A stretch of 64,000 nt of DNA from Gemmatimonadota bacterium (lineage in GTDB: Bacteria; Gemmatimonadota; Gemmatimonadetes; Gemmatimonadales; Gemmatimonadaceae), in assembly GCA_031127075.1 (NCBI GenBank), contig JARIFA010000002.1, positions 1-64,000 on the forward strand. Reading direction: 5' to 3'. Of this stretch, positions 53,206-62,615 are shown piece after piece. Below the pieces are notes generated by a model. It was not told where the DNA came from. It made no database searches and saw only the letters and a list, made by a program, of their open reading frames with translations. The number at the start of each line of letters is the position of its first letter. Position 1 is the first letter of the stretch. The translations under genes and the position numbers were made by a program.

Positions 53206-53756
53206 CAGGTGTCCAGCAGCCCGTCGGGGAGCCGGACTCGGAGCGTGCGCCCCTCGCGGTCCATCGCGACGACGAACGTGTCGATGAACGGCAGCTGATG
53301 CACCCCGTGCGAGCCACGGAACTCGAGGAGGAGGCCCTGCGGCAGGTCGTACACCTCGATCACGTCACCGAGCGCGGCCGCCGACTCGTCGTCGATGACC
53401 GCCATCCCGATCAGCTCGTGCGTGAAGACCTCGTCCTCCGCGGGCGGGGTGAGTTCCTCGACCGGGACGAGGAGGTGTCGCCCGTGCCACCGCTCCGCTT
53501 CGGTACGATCCGTAAGCTCCGCGACGGTGAGGAGCCAGCCGTCCTTCGTCGGTCGCGCCTCGGTGACGTGCAGCGGGCGCGGGGCGCGCGTGGCGGGATC
53601 GAGCCAGAGCGTTCCGTCGATGGTGCCCTGGAAAAGACGACGGCCGGACGCGAGGATCGCGTCCGGCTCGTCGGTCAACGCCTCGACCGCGAGCGCTCCC
53701 CGGACGCCGTGGGCCCGTCGCACGCGGGCGACGGAAGCACAGTCGGGGAGCGCCAC
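53205..53756 (-). CDS. rimM: Ribosome maturation factor RimM
   Basis: ASVARVRRAHGVRGALAVEALTD...GWLLTVAELTDRTEAERWHGRHLLVPVEEL; within the rpsP-rimM-trmD-rplS order. Confidence 0.95.
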   Translation of the reverse strand: MALPDCASVARVRRAHGVRGALAVEALTDEPDAILASGRRLFQGTIDGTLWLDPATRAPRPLHVTEARPTKDGWLLTVAELTDRTEAERWHGRHLLVPVEELTPPAEDEVFTHELIGMAVIDDESAAALGDVIEVYDLPQGLLLEFRGSHGVHQLPFIDTFVVAMDREGRTLRVRLPDGLLDT

Positions 53757-53760
53757 GGGC

Positions 53761-54066
53761 TTACTCCTTCACCGGCACCGCACCCGCGGCGAGCTTGGCC
53801 GCGAGGCGCGACTCGTGACGCGCCTTGAGCACGCCCGCCTTGCGGAGCAGCGAGCGGACGGTGTCCGAGGGCTGCGCGCCGCAGTCGAGCCAGTAGTTCG
53901 CGCGCTCGGTGTTGAGCTGAAGGGCCTGGTCCCCCGACCGCGGGGCGTACTGCCCGAGGGTCTCGATGAAGCGGCCGTCGCGCGGCGACCGGCCGTCGGC
54001 GACGACGATACGATAGGTGGGCGCCTTGGTGCGGCCCTGACGACGGAGACGGATACGAACGGCCAT
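53761..54066 (-). CDS. rpsP: 30S ribosomal protein S16
   Basis: MAVRIRLRRQGRTKAPTYRIVVADGRSPRDGRFIETLGQYAPR. Confidence 0.98.
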   Translation of the reverse strand: MAVRIRLRRQGRTKAPTYRIVVADGRSPRDGRFIETLGQYAPRSGDQALQLNTERANYWLDCGAQPSDTVRSLLRKAGVLKARHESRLAAKLAAGAVPVKE

Positions 54067-54183
54067 GCGGAGATCCTCGTGAATCGGGGTGGGGTCCTGC
54101 CCCTCGGCTCATCGCGTGACCGGGAGTTCCGGCTCGCACCAAGGGTCCTGCCACTGCAGCGTCCATTCGCCTGATGCCAGCAA

Positions 54184-54211
54184 CCTGACACCCGACACCT
54201 GACACCTGTCT
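54184..54211. repeat. 7-bp tandem repeat, 4 units (CCTGACA consensus), ffh-rpsP gap
   Basis: CCTGACA CCCGACA CCTGACA CCTGTCT, ends at the ffh stop codon. Confidence 0.85.
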
Positions 54212-55522
54212 TCAGAAGGGCCTCCGCCCTCCGACGGCCATCTTCTTCATCATCTTCTGCATCTCGCGGAACTGCTCCAGGAAGCGATTCACCTCGTTCA
54301 CCGGACGCCCCGCCCCCTTCGCGACCCGCGCCCGACGCGAACCGTTGAGGATCGACGGGTCCCGCCGCTCCTCCGGGGTCATCGAGAGGACGATCGCCTC
54401 GGCGTGCTTGAGACGTCGTGGATCGGCCTGACTCGCCTGCGCCATCATCTTCGCGTTCACGCCCGGGAGCATCTTGAGGATGCTCTGCATCGACCCGAGC
54501 TTCTGCACCTGTTTCATCGCGCCGAGGAAGTCCTGCAGGTCCATCCCTTCCTTGCGCACCTTCTTCTCGAGCTTCTTCGCCTCGTCCGCGTCGAACGTGG
54601 CCTGCGCCTTCTCGACCAGCGTGAGGACGTCGCCCTGCTGGAGGATCCGCCCCGCCATCCGGTCGGGATGGAACGGCTCCAGCGCGTCCGGCTTCTCTCC
54701 CACGCCGATGAACTTGATCGGCTTCTTCGTGACCCCGTAGATCGAGAGCGCCGCGCCACCGCGCGCGTCGCCGTCCATCTTGGTGAGGATCACGCCGGTG
54801 ACGCCGAGGGCGTCGTTGAACCCCTGCGCGATCCGCACCGCGTCCTGACCGGTCATCCCGTCGGCTACGAGCAGGATCTCATCGGGCTGCACCGCCTCCT
54901 TCACGCGGCGCAGCTCGTCCATCATCGACTCGTCGATCTGGAGCCGACCCGCGGTGTCGAGGATGACCACCCGGTCCCGCTCCTTCCGCGCCTGCTCGAC
55001 ACCGGCCTTCACGATCCGCACCACGTCCGTCGTGGTGCGGTCGGCATAGACCGGGACGTCGAGGTCGCGTCCGAGGGTCTCGAGCTGATCGATCGCCGCC
55101 GGCCGATACACATCCGCCGCGACGAGCCGCGTCACCCGGCCCTCTCCCTTCAGCCGCCGCGCCAGCTTCGCCGCGGTGGTCGTCTTGCCGGAGCCCTGCA
55201 GCCCCACCATCAGGATCACGGTCGGCGGGAGGGTCGACATCTTGAGCCCTTCCGACCGCTCCCCCAACATCACGGTGAGCTCGTCGTAGACGATCTTCAC
55301 CAACTGCTGCGCCGGCTGGATCGTCTTGAGCTGCGCGACGCCGACCGCCCGCTTCTCCACCCGCTCCAGGAACTCCCGGGTCAACTGGAACGAGACGTCG
55401 GCCTCGAGCAGGACCCGACGCACCTCGCGCAGGCCCTCCTTGATGTCGGCGTCGCTCAGGACCCCGCGGCCGCGAAGGCGCGCGAAGGTCGCTTCCAGCT
55501 TCTCGGACAGCTCTTGGAACAT
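54212..55522 (-). CDS. ffh: Signal recognition particle protein Ffh
   Basis: MFQELSEKLEATFARLRGRGVLSDADIKEGLREVRRVLLEADVSF...LMVGLQGSGKTTTAAKLARRL...VILDTAGRLQIDE...LTKMDGDARGGAALS. The ORF is open far upstream but the domain begins at MFQELSEK. Confidence 0.97.
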   Translation of the reverse strand: MFQELSEKLEATFARLRGRGVLSDADIKEGLREVRRVLLEADVSFQLTREFLERVEKRAVGVAQLKTIQPAQQLVKIVYDELTVMLGERSEGLKMSTLPPTVILMVGLQGSGKTTTAAKLARRLKGEGRVTRLVAADVYRPAAIDQLETLGRDLDVPVYADRTTTDVVRIVKAGVEQARKERDRVVILDTAGRLQIDESMMDELRRVKEAVQPDEILLVADGMTGQDAVRIAQGFNDALGVTGVILTKMDGDARGGAALSIYGVTKKPIKFIGVGEKPDALEPFHPDRMAGRILQQGDVLTLVEKAQATFDADEAKKLEKKVRKEGMDLQDFLGAMKQVQKLGSMQSILKMLPGVNAKMMAQASQADPRRLKHAEAIVLSMTPEERRDPSILNGSRRARVAKGAGRPVNEVNRFLEQFREMQKMMKKMAVGGRRPF

Positions 55523-55667
55523 AGAGCCTTGAAACATAGGGACTTGGCTGCGGCAGGCCAAGCCCGAGCGCGCCCCGGGATGCCCACCCGCGGAACCCGG
55601 ACCGGCGCGGGCGATCGCAAGCGCCACCCACCGCGCGAACCCCTCCGTCCGCTGGTACATTCCCGCC

Positions 55668-58100
55668 GTGCGTGAGCCCGCTGACCCGTCCCTCGGGGAC
55701 ACCCCGACCCCGTCGTCCCCGCTCCTGCCGCTCCTCACGCTGCGGTCGACCGTCGTCTTCCCCGACGGGCGCATCGTGGTGCAGGTGGCCGGCGCCGAGA
55801 ACCGGGGCGTCGTCGAGGCGGTCGGACCTGATGGCGCAGAGGTCGTCGCCGCCCTCCTGACGGATGCCGGGGCCAGCCCGTTAGGGCGGATCGCGGTCCG
55901 GGCGCGGCTCTCCGGCCGACGGGACGCCGAGGGAGGCCTCCTCGAATGCACCCTCGAGGGCCGCGCGCGGGTGCGCATCACCGCCACACGACTCATCGCC
56001 GGCGTGCCACACGCGTCCACCGACGCCGTCGCAGAGGTCCGCCTCGATGCCGATGCGACCCCGGTGATGACGCGGGTGCTTGACGCGGCGGAGACGCTCG
56101 CCGAGTGCGACCCGACCTTCCCGGCCGAACTCCCGGGGCTACTGCGGCGCGAGCGCCGTCGCGCGGGGCGCGCTGCCGACCTCACCGCGGCGCGGGCACG
56201 GTTCCGCCCCGCGGAGAAGGACGCCGTGCTGCAGGAGCTCGATGTGGTCGCCCGCCTCGGTCGGGTCGCGGACCGACTTGAACGCGAAGTGGCGCGGCTC
56301 AGCGTCGAGGACGACGTGCGGGTCGAGACCGAACGGCGGATCGATCGGCACCAGCGCGAGTTCTTCCTGCGGCAGCAGCTCCAGGCGATCCGCACGGAGC
56401 TCGGCGAGACCGACCCCGCGGACGGCGAGCTCACCGAACTTCGCCGGAAGGTCGACGCCGCCGGCCTCCCCGACACCGTCGCCGCGGAGGCACGGCGCGA
56501 ACTCGATCGCCTCCGCCAGCTCACGCCCGCGTCGAGCGAGCACCAGGTGCTCCGCAATTACATGGACTGGGTGCTCGCCCTGCCGTGGCGCCGCCAGGAC
56601 TCGGCGTCCCCGATCACCCTCGATCGCGTGGAGGCGGCCCTCGACGGCCGCCACTACGGCCTCCGTGAGGCCAAGGATCGCATCCTCGAGTACCTCGCCG
56701 TCCGGCAGCTCCGCGGCGACCGCGGACGTGACCCGCAAGGCCCGATCCTCTGCTTCGTCGGCCCGCCAGGGACGGGCAAGACCTCGCTCGGCGAGGCGAT
56801 CGCCGCGAGCCTCGGCCGCGCCTTCTACCGCATCTCCGTGGGCGGTGTGCGTGACGAGGCGGAGATCCGCGGACATCGGCGGACCTACGTGGGCTCGCTC
56901 CCCGGCCTCCTCATCCAGGCGATGCGCCGGGTGCAGGTCGCCGACCCGGTGCTGATGATCGACGAGATCGACAAGATGGCCGCCGGTGCGGCGGGCGGGG
57001 ACCCGACCGCCGCGATGCTCGAGGTGCTCGACCCCGCGCAGAACCAAGGCTTCACCGACCACTACCTCAATCTCCCCTTCGACCTGTCGTCGGTGCTCTT
57101 CCTCTGCACCGCGAACAACCTCTTCGACATCCCGCCCGCCCTGCGCGATCGCCTCGAAGTGATCCGCATCGCCGGGTACACGATCGAAGAGAAGGTCGAG
57201 ATCGCCTGGCGCTATCTCCTGCCGCGGCTCTTCGACGAACACGGCATCAGCGAGCACGACCTCCAATTCACCGATGAAGCGCTCTCCTTCCTGGCGAACC
57301 GCTACGCGCGCGAGGCCGGACTCCGGGCGTTCGAGCGCCAACTCGCCGCCCTGATGCGTCGCCGCGCGCGACGCAAGGCGGAGGGAGAGCGCGGGGCGTG
57401 GGTCGTCGACGCGGCGCGGATGGAAGACGTACTCGGTCCGCCACGCTGGGCCGACGAACTCGCGGACCAAGCACCGGAGATCGGTACCGTCACCGGCCTC
57501 GCGTGGACCGCGAACGGTGGGGAATTGATGACGATCGAAGCGCTCCGGATGCCGGGGACGGGGCGACTCCTCGTCACCGGGCAACTCGGTGAGGTGATGC
57601 GCGAGTCGGTCGACGCCGCGAGTTCCTACGTGCGCTCGCGCGCCCGGGAGCTGCACCTCAGCGACCCCGAGCTCCGGGCGAGCGACCTGCACGTGCACTT
57701 CCCAGCGGGCGCCGTCCCGAAGGATGGCCCGAGCGCCGGCGTGGCGGTGACGCTCGCCATCGCGAGCGTGATGAGCCAGCGGGCGGTCCGTCGGGATGTC
57801 GCGGTGACGGGCGAGGTGACGTTGCGTGGGCGCGTCCTAGAGATCGGCGGCGTCAAGGAGAAGGTCCTCGCCGCGTACCGGGCCGGCCTACGCCGCGTCG
57901 TGCTCCCCGCGGCCAACGCGAAAGATCTGCGCGAGCTTCCGGCGGAGGTGCGCGGCGCCATCGAGTTCACCCTCGCCGCGACGATGGACGACGTCGTGGT
58001 CGCTGCGCTCCTCCCGAGGGATCACCGGTCGGTCGGGGCCGACCTCCCCGCGTTCGACGAGGTCGCGGCCCACGCCGTCGATCTCCCGTCGCCGGCCTGA
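55668..58100 (+). CDS. lon: ATP-dependent protease La (Lon)
   Basis: CFVGPPGTGKTSLGEAIAASLGRAFYRISVGGVRDEAEIRGHRRTYVGSLPG...DEIDKM...FPAGAVPKDGPSAGVAVT (Ser) ...EIGGVKEKVLAAYRAG (Lys). Confidence 0.97.
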   Translation: MREPADPSLGDTPTPSSPLLPLLTLRSTVVFPDGRIVVQVAGAENRGVVEAVGPDGAEVVAALLTDAGASPLGRIAVRARLSGRRDAEGGLLECTLEGRARVRITATRLIAGVPHASTDAVAEVRLDADATPVMTRVLDAAETLAECDPTFPAELPGLLRRERRRAGRAADLTAARARFRPAEKDAVLQELDVVARLGRVADRLEREVARLSVEDDVRVETERRIDRHQREFFLRQQLQAIRTELGETDPADGELTELRRKVDAAGLPDTVAAEARRELDRLRQLTPASSEHQVLRNYMDWVLALPWRRQDSASPITLDRVEAALDGRHYGLREAKDRILEYLAVRQLRGDRGRDPQGPILCFVGPPGTGKTSLGEAIAASLGRAFYRISVGGVRDEAEIRGHRRTYVGSLPGLLIQAMRRVQVADPVLMIDEIDKMAAGAAGGDPTAAMLEVLDPAQNQGFTDHYLNLPFDLSSVLFLCTANNLFDIPPALRDRLEVIRIAGYTIEEKVEIAWRYLLPRLFDEHGISEHDLQFTDEALSFLANRYAREAGLRAFERQLAALMRRRARRKAEGERGAWVVDAARMEDVLGPPRWADELADQAPEIGTVTGLAWTANGGELMTIEALRMPGTGRLLVTGQLGEVMRESVDAASSYVRSRARELHLSDPELRASDLHVHFPAGAVPKDGPSAGVAVTLAIASVMSQRAVRRDVAVTGEVTLRGRVLEIGGVKEKVLAAYRAGLRRVVLPAANAKDLRELPAEVRGAIEFTLAATMDDVVVAALLPRDHRSVGADLPAFDEVAAHAVDLPSPA

Positions 58101-58101
58101 G

Positions 58102-58629
58102 ATGCCGCGCCGTCCCTGGGAGGTGCGCCGCTCACCCCGGCACGGCCGCGGCGTCTACGCCACGGCGCGGATCCCGGCCGGCACCCGCATCATCGAGTAC
58201 ACCGGCGAGCTGATCAGCGAGGCGGAGGGGGAACGTCGGTATCCGACGCCGCCGGATGGAAACGAAGAACCGGAACACACCTATCTGCTCACCCTGGACG
58301 CCAAGCGCGTGATCGATGCGAACGTCGGCGGGAACGCCGCGCGGTTCATCAATCACTCGTGCGAGCCGAATTGCGAGCCGATCGCGTTCGGTGACCACAT
58401 GTGGATCGTGGCGATCCGCGACATCCGCCCGGGCGAGGAGCTTGCGTATGATTACGCGATAGAGCTGGACGAGCGGCACACGCCGTCGCGGAAGCGACGC
58501 TTCCCGTGCCGCTGCGGCGCCCGCCGCTGTCGGGGATCGATCCTCAAGCCGAAGGGACAGCCCTTCCACCCGCTCGTACGGGCCGCGATCCGGCGATGGG
58601 GGCCAGCCTCGCCGTCACGGAAGCCGTAG
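58102..58629 (+). CDS. SET-domain protein with post-SET Cys motif (putative lysine methyltransferase)
   Basis: HGRGVYATARIPAGTRIIEYTGELIS...ARFINHSCEPNCEPIAFGDHMWIVAIRDIRPGEELAYDYAIEL...FPCRCGARRCRGSI (CxCx4C). Confidence 0.93.
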   Translation: MPRRPWEVRRSPRHGRGVYATARIPAGTRIIEYTGELISEAEGERRYPTPPDGNEEPEHTYLLTLDAKRVIDANVGGNAARFINHSCEPNCEPIAFGDHMWIVAIRDIRPGEELAYDYAIELDERHTPSRKRRFPCRCGARRCRGSILKPKGQPFHPLVRAAIRRWGPASPSRKP

Positions 58630-59697
58630 CGCCTCGAGCACCTCGCCCCAGTCGAAGGCCGCCACCGCCGCATCATCATCGACGGCGAGGAGGACGCCAC
58701 GAGGAAAACCAGGGAGGGGTGAGGCATCGAGCCAGATCCCATCCGTGTTCGCCGTCCGACGCCCCTGGAAACTGCCCACGTGACGCCACGTCACCCGATC
58801 GAAGAGGTGAAACGTGGTCCGTGCCTTCCCTTGGTCGGAGATGACCCAGTACCCGGACCCATCGGGACGCGCGTCGAGCGCGATCCCCTCGACCTGATGC
58901 CGGAAGACGGCGTCCCCGACGGTCGCACCAGTGAAGCGTCCCTCACGGTCATAGACCTTCACGTTCATCCCGCGGGCGGTGTCCTCGTCGGCGATCAGGA
59001 GCGAGCCGCTGACCGAATCGGCCCACAGGCTCTCGACGATGTGCAGGACCCCTCGCCCGGCGGTGTCCCCGAACGCGCGCAGGGTGGTGGCGGTCACCGT
59101 CCCACCATCCGCTCGCACGTCGAACATCCAGACTCGGCGGGTCATCGCCAGCGTATCGCGGTGCTCCTCACCGCCTGCATCGTAGTTGTCGGTGACGAAG
59201 ACGCGGCGACGGCCAGCCTCAGCTGGCGCCACCCAGAGCCCGTACGGTTTCACGAGCACCTCCGCACCGAAGCTGCCGAGCGGACGGAACGTGGGGAGCG
59301 CGAGGACCTGCACGCGGTGGTTGTCGCGCTCCACCACCCACAGCAGGGAATCTCGGATGGCGATGCCGTTGGGACGATCGAAGGTCCCGGGTGCCATCCC
59401 CGGTCCCCCGACCACACCGACCACGTTACCGGTCGCGAGGGAAAACCGATGGACGCGATCGCCCTGCTTCGCAGTGACGAGGACCTCTGCCCCTTCACGC
59501 GCCCCGTCACGCCAGAGGACGGGTGAATCGAGGTCCTCCCCAGGCATCGCGATGGATGTCCAACGCTCGGACACCTCCATCACGCGGTGCTCACCCCCCG
59601 ACGCGGGTTCCCCCTCCCCGCAGCCGATCAGGGCCGCGAGGAGGGGGACGGCCCGGCGGACGACTCCAGCCGTCCGCCGGCCTGACTCAAAAATCAA
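58615..59697 (-). CDS. Beta-propeller lipoprotein, phytase-like
   Basis: Lipobox VPLLAALIGCGEGE; propeller motifs DRPNGIAIRDSLLWVVERDNHRVQVLAL, VFVTDNYD, GSLLIADEDTARGMNVKVYDREGRF, VEGIALDARPDGSGYWVISDQGKARTTFHLFDR...NTDGIWLDASPLPGFPRGVLLAVDDD. Start uncertain (TTG 59697 overlaps the TonB receptor 3' end); ORF open to 59856. Confidence 0.7.
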   Translation of the reverse strand: MIFESGRRTAGVVRRAVPLLAALIGCGEGEPASGGEHRVMEVSERWTSIAMPGEDLDSPVLWRDGAREGAEVLVTAKQGDRVHRFSLATGNVVGVVGGPGMAPGTFDRPNGIAIRDSLLWVVERDNHRVQVLALPTFRPLGSFGAEVLVKPYGLWVAPAEAGRRRVFVTDNYDAGGEEHRDTLAMTRRVWMFDVRADGGTVTATTLRAFGDTAGRGVLHIVESLWADSVSGSLLIADEDTARGMNVKVYDREGRFTGATVGDAVFRHQVEGIALDARPDGSGYWVISDQGKARTTFHLFDRVTWRHVGSFQGRRTANTDGIWLDASPLPGFPRGVLLAVDDDAAVAAFDWGEVLEALRLP

Positions 59698-62467
59698 ACT
59701 TGAAGCCCGTCTGCAGTCGGAACCCGTAGTACTCATCCTGCATGATGCGCGACGGATCGCCCTGATAGAACCGGAGCGGGCGGTTGGTGAGGTTGTTGGC
59801 CTCGAGGAAGAACCGCGCCTGCGGGGCGACGAGGAAGCTCGCGTTGACGTCGACATCGGTCCGGTCGGTGGCCCACCGGTCGTAGAAGGCCTCCTCGTTG
59901 TAGCCCCCCTCGGTGGCGTCCATCGCCTCCGACTGGAAGTTCACCGCGACGCGCACGGTCGCCTTCGGCGTGTCGTACGACAGGGAGAGATTCCCGCTGT
60001 GCTTCGAGGTACCCAGAAGGGGCAGAACCTCGTCCTCGCGGCTCGCGATGCCGAGCCCGGTCACGCGGGAATCATTGAACGTGTAATTCGTGTAGAGACC
60101 GAGGTTGCGGAGTCGCCCGGGCAGGAAGTCCAGCTGACGCTGGTAGGCGAACTCGACGCCGGTCAGCACCGCCGACGGGCCGTTCTGCGGTTGCGTGATC
60201 TGCAGGTAGGTCTGCCCCGTCGTGGCATCCACGGCGTTGAACCGGGTGAAGCTGTACACGAAGTCCCGGATCTGCTTGTGGAAGATGCCGGCGGAGACGA
60301 GCCCGACCGTCGGGAGATACCGCTCGATCGAGAGGTCGAGGTTCATCGCGCGGGTCGGCGCGAGATTCGGATTGCCGGTCTCGAGGATGCTGTCGCTCGG
60401 CACCACCGAGCGGTACGGCACGAGATCATAGTAATCGGGGCGCGCGATGCTGTTGGTCCACGCCGCGCGGACGACCGTGGTGGCATCCAGGTCCCACCGC
60501 ACGTTCACGCTCGGCAGGACGTCACCGTACGAGGTCGACACCGGGGCGGTGGCCGTCACCGAGTTCGCATCTTCGTTGTACTCGAATCCACTGTACTCCA
60601 CCTGCGTCCCCTCGTACCGCACGCCCGCGATGTACCGGAGCGCGCCTATCCGCCCCTCGTACTGCAGATAGCCTGCGCCGATCCGCTCCGTCGCGTCGAA
60701 GTTCGCTGCGCCATACTCCGCCGGCTGGTCCTGGATCGTGAACTGGGCGGTGTCGCGCACCCGGAGGCTGCCGAGGTAGCCCGGCGTCGAGAAGGTCCCG
60801 TACTCATACGGGCCGGCGTAGTTCGGGTCGAGCGTGAAGTCGCTGCTCCCCCGAAGGGAGAGGTACGCGAAATCGGGCGGCGTCCGCGGCACGGCGCGCA
60901 CGAAACTGTTGTCCCGGAGCTTCGACTTCTCCCGGAGGCGGAATCCGGCCTTCAGTCGCGTCTCGTTCGCGAGATCGCCGAGCGGCAAGGTGAAATCGAC
61001 CCGGCCGTTCCGGTCCTCGTCCTTGGTGTAGCTCTCGAGGAGCTCGATGCGGCGGAAGGTGAAGGCGGTGGGCGCCACCAACGCCGCGTTGGTCGCGGTG
61101 AAAGTCGGGTTCTCGGCATCGGCGTAGTCCGGCCGGAACGTGACGTTCGTCTTGCGCCACTCGATATAGCGTTCATCGGGGCGGGTCTCCGAGGCACGGG
61201 CGATGCTCGCCGACCACGTCACACCGAGGCGCCCAAGGAGGTGCTCGCCGGAGAGCTGGTGGCTCTGCGTCCGCTGATCCTCGAGGCGGGCATTCCGAAT
61301 GCGCGGGGAGTCTCCCCCGCCCTTCGTCTGCCGACGAACCTCGGCCTTCTGCAGCCCCGCCGTGTCGGGGGCCGTCAGCACAAGACGCGTGCGGAACCGG
61401 TTCTCCCAGTCGTCGCGGGAGTTGTAAATCGATCGGAACATGACGGAGTTCGTCTCGTTGAACCGCCAATCGAACGATCCGGAGACCGACCGCCGGCGGC
61501 GCTGCACGTCATACCGACGCACGTCGAACTGCTGCAGGTAGGCCTGGCCGGTGGCGGTCTTGTTCCAGACGCCTTCCTTGTTGTCCGAACCGTAGACCTG
61601 GTCGTAATACGAGGCGCTCACGATCGCGCCGAGCCGATCACCGAGAAACCGCCGGCCCGCTACGAGGCTGCCGATGTACAACGGCTTCTGCCGCACGGCG
61701 TTGTGCCCGGTGCCGATGGTCGTCGAGAACCGCGGGGTCGCCGGGGCGGCACGTGTCACGATGTTGACCGATCCACCGATCGCATCAGCGTCCATCTCGG
61801 CCGTCAGCGACTTGTTCACCTCGACGGCCTGCACCATGTCCGCGGGGATCAGATCGAGCTGCACCTCGCGCACCTCCGCCTCCGCTGACGGGACCCGCTC
61901 GCCGTTGACCATCACGGAGTTGAAGCGCGGCTCGGTGCCGCGGATGGAGCCAAAGCGCGCCTCCCCCTGGTCGAGCCCGATCGTGATGCCCGGAATGCGC
62001 TTCAGCGCGTCGCCGATGTTCGCGTCCGGGAAGCGGCCGATCTGGTCCGCGGCCACCACGTTCACGAGGTTGGCGGCGTTCTGCTGCTGCGCGAGCGCCG
62101 CCGCCTGACCGGCGCGCCCGACCACGAGGACGGCACCGAGGGTCGTCTCAGCCGCGCGGAGCGTGATCGTCACCGTCGCGGTCGCACCGGAGCGAACCTC
62201 CACCGGCGACGAGGCCGGCGCGTAGCCGAGGTAGCGCGTGCGCAGCGTGTGCGGACCCGCGGCGACAGCGGGGAGAACGAAGCGACCGGCTCGGTCGGTC
62301 AGCACCTCACGCCCCGTGGAGTCGAGGCGAACGGCGACGCCGGTCAGCGCCAGGCCAGAGACACCGGACACGACGGTACCGCTGATGGTGCCTTGTGCCG
62401 ACGCGATCAGCGGAGTGAGCAGGAGGGCGGCGACGAGGCCGGCCCGACGGGCGAGTGCCGAGAGCAT
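59687..62467 (-). CDS. TonB-dependent receptor with N-terminal carboxypeptidase-regulatory-like domain
   Basis: MLSALARRAGLVAALLLTPLIASAQGTISGTVV...VVAADQIGRFPDANIGDALKRIPGITIGLDQGEARFGSIRGTEPRFNSVMVNGERVPS...DADAIGGSVNIVTR...FKFDF C-terminus. Confidence 0.96.
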   Translation of the reverse strand: MLSALARRAGLVAALLLTPLIASAQGTISGTVVSGVSGLALTGVAVRLDSTGREVLTDRAGRFVLPAVAAGPHTLRTRYLGYAPASSPVEVRSGATATVTITLRAAETTLGAVLVVGRAGQAAALAQQQNAANLVNVVAADQIGRFPDANIGDALKRIPGITIGLDQGEARFGSIRGTEPRFNSVMVNGERVPSAEAEVREVQLDLIPADMVQAVEVNKSLTAEMDADAIGGSVNIVTRAAPATPRFSTTIGTGHNAVRQKPLYIGSLVAGRRFLGDRLGAIVSASYYDQVYGSDNKEGVWNKTATGQAYLQQFDVRRYDVQRRRRSVSGSFDWRFNETNSVMFRSIYNSRDDWENRFRTRLVLTAPDTAGLQKAEVRRQTKGGGDSPRIRNARLEDQRTQSHQLSGEHLLGRLGVTWSASIARASETRPDERYIEWRKTNVTFRPDYADAENPTFTATNAALVAPTAFTFRRIELLESYTKDEDRNGRVDFTLPLGDLANETRLKAGFRLREKSKLRDNSFVRAVPRTPPDFAYLSLRGSSDFTLDPNYAGPYEYGTFSTPGYLGSLRVRDTAQFTIQDQPAEYGAANFDATERIGAGYLQYEGRIGALRYIAGVRYEGTQVEYSGFEYNEDANSVTATAPVSTSYGDVLPSVNVRWDLDATTVVRAAWTNSIARPDYYDLVPYRSVVPSDSILETGNPNLAPTRAMNLDLSIERYLPTVGLVSAGIFHKQIRDFVYSFTRFNAVDATTGQTYLQITQPQNGPSAVLTGVEFAYQRQLDFLPGRLRNLGLYTNYTFNDSRVTGLGIASREDEVLPLLGTSKHSGNLSLSYDTPKATVRVAVNFQSEAMDATEGGYNEEAFYDRWATDRTDVDVNASFLVAPQARFFLEANNLTNRPLRFYQGDPSRIMQDEYYGFRLQTGFKFDF

Positions 62468-62615
62468 GAGGCGAGAGCTGGGGGTGGAGAGCAAGGTGCG
62501 ACACGAACGCTTCGATGACGTCCGAGCAGGAGCTTCCCCCGCTCACGTCACTTTGGGCCCATCTGCGTGTCTCTAACTCGTAACGACGAAGCGCCGTCCC
62601 GCAGCCGCCGAAGGT

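Noticed and set aside
55523-56557. Upstream extension of the ffh ORF
   Set aside because: Ser/Arg-rich shadow sequence antisense to lon; the conserved Ffh N-terminus starts at 55522.
59186-61888. 900-aa plus-strand ORF
   Set aside because: Antisense to the TonB receptor and phytase-like gene; no recognisable domains.
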